Source: an uncultured bacterium
GTDB taxonomy: Bacteria > Cyanobacteriota > Vampirovibrionia > Gastranaerophilales > Gastranaerophilaceae
NCBI GenBank assembly: GCA_900551675.1
Contig: URXH01000085.1
Location: 1 to 7,592 of the forward strand
Direction: 5' to 3'
Length of the DNA stretch: 7,592 nt
Of the stretch, positions 1 to 4,324 are shown in pieces; the first letter of the stretch is position 1; each line of letters opens with the position of its first letter. Below the pieces are notes generated by a model. The model was not told the DNA's origin. It did no database searches and saw only the letters and a program-made list of their open reading frames with translations. Both the position numbers and the translations under genes were made by a program.

Positions 1-24
1 CCTCAATGTTATTCTATACTTCTT

Positions 25-30
25 TATAAT
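25..30 (+). promoter_or_regulatory. Possible -10 box for the first small membrane protein gene
   Basis: A perfect TATAAT lies 27 bases before the ATG at 58. The hexamer 17 bases upstream (CTCAAT) is a poor -35, and there is no TG extension. A second -10-like hexamer, TATACT, sits at 15-20, but its -35 would fall outside the window. AT-rich sequence gives such matches by chance, so this is tentative. Confidence 0.35.
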
Positions 31-57
31 AATACAAAAGTAAGAAATAATAAAAAA

Positions 58-417
58 ATGTATTTATTTATTGCAATAATTTTTATAGCAGAGTTAATCA
101 TTGCCTGTACAATAATTAACTGTATAATAAAAGCTGACAGGGCGGTACTCAAGCTTAATCAGTGCGTAACTGCTTTTAATCCGCTTGCAAAAACATGCAT
201 GCAGTATGCAAGATGTCTGGTTTCAGCTTTCAGCAGATCTTTCAGTAATTTTGTTGCCTATGTTGAAAAAAAACGCGAGCAAATTATATTTAAGACAATT
301 TTGATTATTGCTATCTATTCTCTTTTGTTTATTTTTAAAATAAAATCCGATAAAGTCTCAAAATTTTACAGGCTTGCAGGCGCAATCCGCGATATAGCCG
401 CAGATTTCGTTGTTTGA
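58..417 (+). CDS. Small two-helix membrane protein of unknown function
   Basis: I do not recognise this 119-residue protein. Two hydrophobic segments are visible: residues about 2-24 at the N-terminus and about 76-95. Between them is a roughly 50-residue stretch with several cysteines (C36, C47, C53) and a basic end (EKKREQ, 70-75). The C-terminal 24 residues are mixed polar and hydrophobic. The profile suggests an inner-membrane protein with both helices spanning the bilayer. The ATG at 58 is the only start that gives a complete first helix, but the ribosome binding site is weak: only an A-rich run and a poor AAGTAAGAA precede it. The gene lies 55 bases before a YtxH-family gene on the same strand and may belong to the same envelope-related cluster. 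The downstream gene has its own promoter-like sequence, so co-transcription is not certain. The coding call rests on length, a sensible membrane profile and position. Confidence 0.7.
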   Translation: MYLFIAIIFIAELIIACTIINCIIKADRAVLKLNQCVTAFNPLAKTCMQYARCLVSAFSRSFSNFVAYVEKKREQIIFKTILIIAIYSLLFIFKIKSDKVSKFYRLAGAIRDIAADFVV

Positions 418-418
418 C

Positions 419-447
419 TTGTAATAATTTAAAAAATATGCTAAAAT
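419..447 (+). promoter_or_regulatory. Promoter with extended -10 for the first YtxH gene
   Basis: TTGTAA at 419-424 matches four of six -35 consensus bases. After a 17-base spacer comes TAAAAT at 442-447, preceded by TG one base away, giving an extended -10 TGCTAAAAT (439-447). The predicted transcript start is near 454, a short leader before the GAGGT ribosome binding site at 462-466. The -35 overlaps the end of the preceding gene. Confidence 0.6.
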
Positions 448-472
448 TATATATGAAAGATGAGGTTATGTT

Positions 473-790
473 ATGAGTAAAAACAAATCATTTATGTTTG
501 GAATGGGTTTGCTTGCAGGTGTTGTCGGCGGACTTATCGCCGGTGTTTTGTATGCTCCTGAATCAGGAGAAGAATCCAGACGCAAAATAAAAGAAGCAGC
601 GTGTGAATTATATGAAAAAAATTCTCCTGCAATCAATGAAGCTAAAAAGCAGGCTTTAGAGAATATTGACTTAATGAAATATAAGCTTGAAAGGCAATTT
701 AGAAAATTTAATAATATGATAAAATCAAAGAAACTTCTGAAAGCAAAAGAGCTTGAAGAAATGGACGATGAATACAATTATGATAACTAG
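473..790 (+). CDS. YtxH-family membrane-anchored protein (first copy)
   Basis: This 105-residue protein has the hallmark N-terminus of the YtxH family (also annotated as gas-vesicle-like or general stress protein). It has a glycine-rich transmembrane helix at about residues 8-27, followed at once by the family motif APESGEESR (28-36). The rest is charged, probably helical, with an acidic end (EEMDDEYNYDN). The molecular function of YtxH proteins is not established; in Bacillus subtilis ytxH belongs to the sigma-B-controlled ytxGHJ general stress operon. The start is supported by GAGGT six bases upstream of the ATG. The next gene, a DUF948-like (YtxG-like) protein, follows after 51 bases, and a second YtxH gene comes after that. 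This copy is longer than the second one and has a more basic middle (KSKKLLKAK). Membrane anchoring is well supported; a stress role is inferred from the family and neighbours only. Confidence 0.85.
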   Translation: MSKNKSFMFGMGLLAGVVGGLIAGVLYAPESGEESRRKIKEAACELYEKNSPAINEAKKQALENIDLMKYKLERQFRKFNNMIKSKKLLKAKELEEMDDEYNYDN

Positions 791-841
791 TTATTTTTTG
801 TAATAACTGTATATTTACAATTAAAAAGGAAAAATAAAAAA

Positions 842-1198
842 ATGGAAATGTCTCAAATTGCGTTAAATCAAGGCTTAACTTTTCTAACCTGGGCAACAGG
901 TATAGTTATAATTGTTGTTGCAGGCTTTCTCGTTAAACTTTTGATAGACCTTTCTGCTCTGGCAAAAAATTTGAACGAAACATCAATTATCGTTAATACG
1001 GAATTGAAACCGACACTTAAAGAATTAAATCAGACATTGAACTCTATCAATGAAATAGTAAAAAGTACGGATAAGGGAGTCGGTGATTTCAAATATGCCG
1101 TGGGAAAATTTTTCGATAAAACAAAAATCATTTCAGGTACAATCTTCGGCGGATTGATAAAAGGTTTTACAACTGCCTATAATCTTTTTAAAAAATAG
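842..1198 (+). CDS. DUF948/YtxG-like single-helix membrane protein
   Basis: The 118-residue product has one strong transmembrane helix at about residues 13-37. A predicted coiled-coil or long amphipathic helix follows (about 38-78), rich in Leu, Asn and Glu (LNQTLNSINEIV). The C-terminal segment has a second, weaker hydrophobic and glycine-containing stretch (about 97-116). This layout matches DUF948 proteins such as Bacillus subtilis YtxG, whose gene sits next to ytxH. Here the gene lies between two YtxH genes, which strengthens the assignment. Function is unknown; a role in the envelope or in stress tolerance is inferred. The ATG at 842 is chosen over the one at 848 because AAGGA at 826-830 is 11 bases from the former and 17 from the latter. 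The 51-base gap upstream contains only AT-rich sequence without a convincing promoter, so read-through from the first YtxH gene is likely. Confidence 0.7.
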   Translation: MEMSQIALNQGLTFLTWATGIVIIVVAGFLVKLLIDLSALAKNLNETSIIVNTELKPTLKELNQTLNSINEIVKSTDKGVGDFKYAVGKFFDKTKIISGTIFGGLIKGFTTAYNLFKK

Positions 1199-1230
1199 TA
1201 GTTTCCGGTGATTATTTGTTTTTTTTGAAT

Positions 1231-1239
1231 TGTTAAAAT
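1231..1239 (+). promoter_or_regulatory. Extended -10 element before the second YtxH gene
   Basis: TGTTAAAAT fits the extended -10 form TGnTAnnAT and closely resembles TGCTAAAAT before the first YtxH gene. No good -35 is present upstream (the region reads ATTATT), as is usual when the TG extension compensates. The predicted start near 1246 precedes AAAGGAG at 1254-1260. The second YtxH gene may therefore be transcribed independently of the DUF948-like gene. Confidence 0.5.
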
Positions 1240-1269
1240 GTATAAGAAACAGTAAAGGAGATATAAATT

Positions 1270-1542
1270 ATGTCAGCAACTAAATTTTTAGCAGGTTTTA
1301 TAGTCGGCGGTGCAATCGGCGCTATTGCGGGAGTTCTTCTTGCCCCGAAATCAGGTGAAGAAACACGTGCAATGTTAGCAGACGGCGCTAAAGAAGCTAT
1401 GAAAAGAGCCGATGAAACTGTAAAAGAAATTCAATCAAAAGCAGATGATGTTGTTTCTGATATGCAAAGAAAAGGTGATGAAATCAAAGAAAAACTTCAA
1501 AACCTTATCAATCAGCAGAAAGAAGCAAAACAGGAAGCTTAG
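1270..1542 (+). CDS. YtxH-family membrane-anchored protein (second copy)
   Basis: This 90-residue protein is a textbook small YtxH-family member. A Gly/Ala-rich transmembrane helix (about residues 5-25) is followed by LLAPKSGEETR (23-33). A long charged amphipathic helix with regular spacing of Ala, Val, Ile and Leu runs to the C-terminus (about 34-88, ending KQEA). The tail probably lies along the membrane or forms a coiled coil. The biochemical role of the family is unknown. The start has an excellent ribosome binding site, AAAGGAG, nine bases upstream of the ATG. It matches the first copy (473-790) in the helix and APxSGEExR motif but differs in the tail, so the two are paralogues and not a recent duplication. 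A strong terminator follows within one base of the stop codon, marking the end of the cluster. Confidence 0.9.
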   Translation: MSATKFLAGFIVGGAIGAIAGVLLAPKSGEETRAMLADGAKEAMKRADETVKEIQSKADDVVSDMQRKGDEIKEKLQNLINQQKEAKQEA

Positions 1543-1567
1543 AAAAAGGGCGTAAGCCCTTTTTTTT
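1543..1567. terminator. Intrinsic terminator shared by converging genes
   Basis: A nine-base-pair stem (AAAAAGGGC, loop GTAA, GCCCTTTTT) is followed by an unbroken run of eight T from 1560 to 1567. It begins directly after the stop codon of the second YtxH gene. On the other strand the same hairpin is followed by five T, so it can also stop the minus-strand operon whose last gene ends at 1598. Confidence 0.92.
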
Positions 1568-1597
1568 ATTGTCTCTGGCAAATAAATTTTGAACTGG

Positions 1598-1966
1598 TTA
1601 TTTATTATTGTTCAATGCATCGTTCAGAGCTTTTTCAAGTACGGTAATTTTGTTTTCAAGAACCTGAATTTTAGCTTCTGCCGAGGTATTTGATATAGAA
1701 CCTTTTTCAAGTTCACGTTTGTATGCATTGAATTTTTCTTTTAAAGAAGTATAAAGAGGCGCAAAGAAAAATATTGCGGAAATTTCTCCCAGAATAAATA
1801 TAATAAGAGTATACAGCGCCATATTTAAAGTCAGAGCATGAGGGGATATTTTTAAAATTTGTGCAATTTGACTGCTCAAAATTGTTACGCCTGCTGTGTC
1901 CTGATAGTTCATTATAATCAGGTATATTAAGATTAATGCTGCTGTTATTGATATGGCTTTTTGCAT
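1598..1966 (-). CDS. LapA-like two-helix membrane protein with C-terminal coiled coil
   Basis: The 122-residue product has two transmembrane segments (about residues 3-19 and 46-70) joined by a short loop. A charged C-terminal region follows (about 74-118) with a heptad-like pattern (VLENKITVLEKAL), probably a coiled coil. This topology, with the NYQDTAGVTIL stretch after the first helix, fits the lipopolysaccharide assembly protein A domain family (LapA, formerly DUF1049). In Escherichia coli LapA works with LapB in controlling lipopolysaccharide synthesis; that function cannot be transferred here from topology alone. The start is secure: TAAGGAGT (1973-1980 on the complementary strand) lies six bases before the ATG and overlaps the end of the upstream pseudouridine synthase gene. 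Only three bases separate the two genes, so they are translated from one transcript. The gene is last in its operon. It could instead be an unrelated two-helix protein. Confidence 0.6.
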   Translation of the reverse strand: MQKAISITAALILIYLIIMNYQDTAGVTILSSQIAQILKISPHALTLNMALYTLIIFILGEISAIFFFAPLYTSLKEKFNAYKRELEKGSISNTSAEAKIQVLENKITVLEKALNDALNNNK

Positions 1967-1969
1967 TTT

Positions 1970-2872
1970 TTAACTCCTTAAATATTTTAAAACTTTTTTA
2001 ATTTTTTCATCAGGTTCTATTTCAAGTTCTATTATCTCATCTTCAAACGGTTTTGTAAACCTCAAAAAGTATGACTGTAAAACCTGCTCATCAGTTTTAA
2101 CTTTCCCCTGTCCTGCTCCGTATAAAGTGTCGTTGTAAACAGGGTGGTTTATACTTTTCAGATGAACTCTTATTTGATGTGTTCTGCCTGTGATTAGTGT
2201 TAATTCTATATACGTTGCGTCTTTAAATCTTTCAATGACTTTAACAATAGTTTTAGCGGGTTTACCGTCTTCTCTCACCATCATTTTATGAGGCTGATTA
2301 GGATTTCTGCCGATTGGAGCGTTTATTTCGAACTCATCTTCTTTAATAACGCCTTTTACTATTGCACGGTATCTTTTGGTAACTGTGTGATTTTTAATTT
2401 GAGAAGCAAGAAATTCGTGTGCTTTGTTATTTTTTGCAGCCATTAATAAGCCTGATGTATTTCTATCAAGTCTATGTAAAATTCCACGCCTGAATTCTCC
2501 GTTTATATCCGATAAATTTTGTCCGTATTTGTATAAGAGTGCGTTAACAAGTGTATTTCCCCGCTCTTGTGATGTCGGATGCGTAAGCATTCCAGATGGC
2601 TTGTTTACTACAAGCATATTTTCATCTTCGTAAACAATATCGAGTGTAATATCTTGAGGTTTAATCTCCAAACTTTTTTGTTCGGGAATTTCAAAATCTA
2701 TTTTGTCGTTTTCTTTTAAAATATAAGAAGGCTTTTTTATGGTGCCGTTTATTTTTACAGAACCTGATTTTATTAAATTCTGGATTTTTGAGCGCGACAG
2801 TTCTGGTGTTATTTCCGATAAGAAACTGTCCAATCTTTTATTTTCATCGTTTTCATCTGTAAAAATAATCAT
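1970..2872 (-). CDS. rluD: RluA/RluD-family 23S rRNA pseudouridine synthase
   Basis: This enzyme isomerises uridine to pseudouridine in RNA, in this family usually large-subunit rRNA. The 300-residue length is normal. An N-terminal S4 RNA-binding domain (about residues 11-60, with RLDSFL and SRSKIQNLIKSGSVKING) precedes the catalytic domain (about 75-300). The signature HRLDRNTSGLL (133-143) carries the catalytic Asp136. KRYRA (166-170), GRTHQIRVHL (229-238) and INHPVYNDTLYG (241-252) are the other expected family blocks. S4 plus these motifs points to RluD (Bacillus subtilis YlyB type), but the exact target uridines cannot be read from sequence. The start codon overlaps the lspA stop as ATGA, with no Shine-Dalgarno site in front, so translation is probably coupled to lspA. 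The order lspA then rluD-type gene is common in bacteria. Confidence 0.93.
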   Translation of the reverse strand: MIIFTDENDENKRLDSFLSEITPELSRSKIQNLIKSGSVKINGTIKKPSYILKENDKIDFEIPEQKSLEIKPQDITLDIVYEDENMLVVNKPSGMLTHPTSQERGNTLVNALLYKYGQNLSDINGEFRRGILHRLDRNTSGLLMAAKNNKAHEFLASQIKNHTVTKRYRAIVKGVIKEDEFEINAPIGRNPNQPHKMMVREDGKPAKTIVKVIERFKDATYIELTLITGRTHQIRVHLKSINHPVYNDTLYGAGQGKVKTDEQVLQSYFLRFTKPFEDEIIELEIEPDEKIKKVLKYLRS

Positions 2873-3330
2873 TTTTTCTTGTTAATTAATATGAGTACTA
2901 TCAGCGCTATAACGCCGATATTTATGAATATATCAGAAATATTAAAAACAGGAAAGTTGATAAAATTCAGCTGAAAATAATCTCTTACATAGCCGTAAAT
3001 AATTCTTTCATGAAGATTTCCCGCAATTCCTGCCGATAAAATTGCTATAAAGAAACAGCTTTTCAGTGAAATTGATTTGAGATGTTTGATAACGTATAAA
3101 GCTAGAAGAACCAGAGCAATCATGGAAAGGATTATCAAAAGTTCTCTGGAATCCTGCAGTATACTGAATGCTGCTCCTGTATTTTTAATATAATTAAGCG
3201 AAAATACAGGGTTTGAATATTTTAATCCGCCGGTGAGGTTTTCTACCATTATATTTGAAAGGTACAAATCCGTAAATATGAAAAATACATAGCATATTGC
3301 AAAATATATAAACTTAGCGGTTTTTTCCAT
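2869..3330 (-). CDS. lspA: Lipoprotein signal peptidase (signal peptidase II), divergent
   Basis: LspA is an inner-membrane aspartic protease that removes the signal peptide from diacylglyceryl-modified prolipoproteins. The 153-residue length and four hydrophobic segments (about residues 7-24, 63-81, 87-105, 134-150) fit the family. NTGAAFSIL (50-58) is the conserved substrate-binding block, and GNLHER (104-109) corresponds to GNxxDR. D117 in YVRDYF and D133 in PVFNISDIF are the expected catalytic pair, with N130 also conserved. Two departures are visible. The first conserved block, normally Asp-xxx-Lys, reads D21-L-Y-L-S25, so the lysine is absent, and GNxxDR has Glu108 for Asp. The catalytic residues remain, so activity is plausible. 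A weak AGGGC ribosome binding site overlaps the stop codon of the preceding gene (gap nine bases). The 3' end overlaps the pseudouridine synthase start by four bases. Confidence 0.9.
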   Translation of the reverse strand: MEKTAKFIYFAICYVFFIFTDLYLSNIMVENLTGGLKYSNPVFSLNYIKNTGAAFSILQDSRELLIILSMIALVLLALYVIKHLKSISLKSCFFIAILSAGIAGNLHERIIYGYVRDYFQLNFINFPVFNISDIFINIGVIALIVLILINKKK

Positions 3331-3339
3331 TTTTTTGCC

Positions 3340-4254
3340 CTATTTGTCCGTTTTTGCCTCTTTTTCATCAAACTTTATGAATTTATTTTCCGGAATAACA
3401 TTAATTCTCGTCATAATAAATGCGAGTCCGCCCATATAAACTCTTATTTGATTATCCGTATAGTTTTCGGCTCTTGTGATTCCGATAGATGCGACCGCAT
3501 ATTCATTAACATTCTCTTTATTTGATGTAAAAAGTCTTTCTAAAATATTATCATCGGGCATTTTTCTGAAAGCATCTTCTGATTTTTCCTGCGGATAAAT
3601 AATATTTTCTTTATTAATAGATGCAATTACTACAGTATCTTTTGGTGCATCTACTTTTAAAGTTGTTGTGTATTCTTTACCTGCACCGATTTGTTTGGGG
3701 GTATTAAGCTGTATATTTGTATACCTTGCATCGCCATATTTCAGTGCAGATGTTTCTTCTATAATTTTTTCCGAATTGATAAGCCATTTCGCTCCGTGTT
3801 TTTCAAGGTGATAAACGCACTGTGAGGTAGAATAAAGTTCCCCGATAGCAGTAAATTCTCCGATTTCATCCCTTGATGTTGCTACTGCGGTTTCATTTAC
3901 GAATACAGTTGCATAATTATCGCTGAATTCGATATTTTTTATATCTGTGATGTATGAAATATCAGGGTAAGTTTTCCATGTTTCTTCAATAAGTTTAAAA
4001 TAAATATCTTTATTAAAGCCGTCAGAATTTACGAAATCATCTGCATAAAGACTTGACAAACCTTTCAAGTCGTATTTGTTTGCATAAATATTCTGCTGTT
4101 CTATAACATTTTTGATATCATTATATGTTGATTTGTATATTCTGTTCTTTTCTATTTTTGCTTTTTGTTCCGCAAAAAATCCGGCTTGTGAAGGTGTTTG
4201 AACTGCAGCACAAATTAATAAAGCTAAAATTAATAAAACGGATATCTTTTTCAT
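3340..4254 (-). CDS. Exported protein with NTF2-like domain and a second, unrecognised domain
   Basis: The 304-residue product has a clear Sec signal peptide: MKK, a hydrophobic core at residues 4-16, and a likely signal peptidase I site SQA|G after residue 24. Residues about 42-168 look like an NTF2-like (SnoaL/DUF4440-type) fold: a helix with IEQQNIYANKYDLKGLSSLYADDFV, then alternating strands ending HGAKWLINSEKI. Such domains bind small molecules or act as scaffolds; no ligand can be assigned. The remainder (about 178-288) appears strand-rich and I do not recognise it. The tail is charged (FDEKEAKTDK). The gene is first in the operon with lspA, rluD and the LapA-like gene, which suggests a periplasmic or envelope role. 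No Shine-Dalgarno site precedes the ATG, and the best -10 box lies only seven bases upstream, so the mRNA may be leaderless. The start is nevertheless firm because it gives an intact signal peptide. Confidence 0.82.
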   Translation of the reverse strand: MKKISVLLILALLICAAVQTPSQAGFFAEQKAKIEKNRIYKSTYNDIKNVIEQQNIYANKYDLKGLSSLYADDFVNSDGFNKDIYFKLIEETWKTYPDISYITDIKNIEFSDNYATVFVNETAVATSRDEIGEFTAIGELYSTSQCVYHLEKHGAKWLINSEKIIEETSALKYGDARYTNIQLNTPKQIGAGKEYTTTLKVDAPKDTVVIASINKENIIYPQEKSEDAFRKMPDDNILERLFTSNKENVNEYAVASIGITRAENYTDNQIRVYMGGLAFIMTRINVIPENKFIKFDEKEAKTDK

Positions 4255-4261
4255 AATTTAT

Positions 4262-4291
4262 ATTATACATAAAAAGTTTTTTTTGTGCTAA
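4262..4291 (-). promoter_or_regulatory. Candidate minus-strand promoter of the lspA operon
   Basis: On the minus strand TATAAT (4267 to 4262) is a perfect -10. An 18-base spacer separates it from TTAGCA (4291 to 4286), which matches four of six -35 bases. The -10 ends seven bases before the ATG at 4254, so transcription would begin at or within a base or two of the start codon. The -35 overlaps the leuS extended -10, so the two promoters may compete. Confidence 0.5.
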
Positions 4292-4294
4292 TAT
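4286..4294 (+). promoter_or_regulatory. Extended -10 promoter of leuS
   Basis: TGCTAATAT fits the extended -10 form TGnTAnnAT. The -35 region 17 bases upstream (TACATA) is poor. A start near 4301 gives a leader of about 24 bases containing AGGAG at 4309-4313, the leuS ribosome binding site, 11 bases from the ATG. The leader is too short for a T-box or attenuator. Confidence 0.55.
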
Positions 4295-4324
4295 TTTTAA
4301 CGTAGATTAGGAGAGAAGAAAAAG

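Noticed and set aside
468..476. ATGTTATGA, a two-codon frame whose stop overlaps the start of the first YtxH gene
   Set aside because: It could be a minimal upstream frame, but the GAGGT site is only one base before its ATG and correctly spaced for the ATG at 473. Chance is the simpler explanation.
466..777. Antisense open frame of 103 residues opposite the first YtxH gene
   Set aside because: It mirrors the YtxH reading frame, is Ser/Phe-rich as complement frames of Lys/Glu-rich genes are, and has no promoter or start signal.
783..808. Palindromes ATAACTAGTTAT and AGTTATT...AATAACT after the first YtxH gene
   Set aside because: The stems are almost purely AT, weak, and have no T run after the second arm, so they are not a credible terminator or regulatory hairpin.
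4210..4254. Cys15 in the signal peptide of the NTF2-like protein as a lipobox, tempting because lspA is next to it
   Set aside because: The residue before Cys is Ile, not Gly, Ala or Ser, and a good signal peptidase I site (SQA|G) lies downstream. A lipoprotein call is not supported.
4295..4324. T-box or leader-peptide attenuator in front of leuS
   Set aside because: The intergenic space is only 70 bases and the predicted leader about 24 bases, with no terminator hairpin or leucine-rich leader frame.
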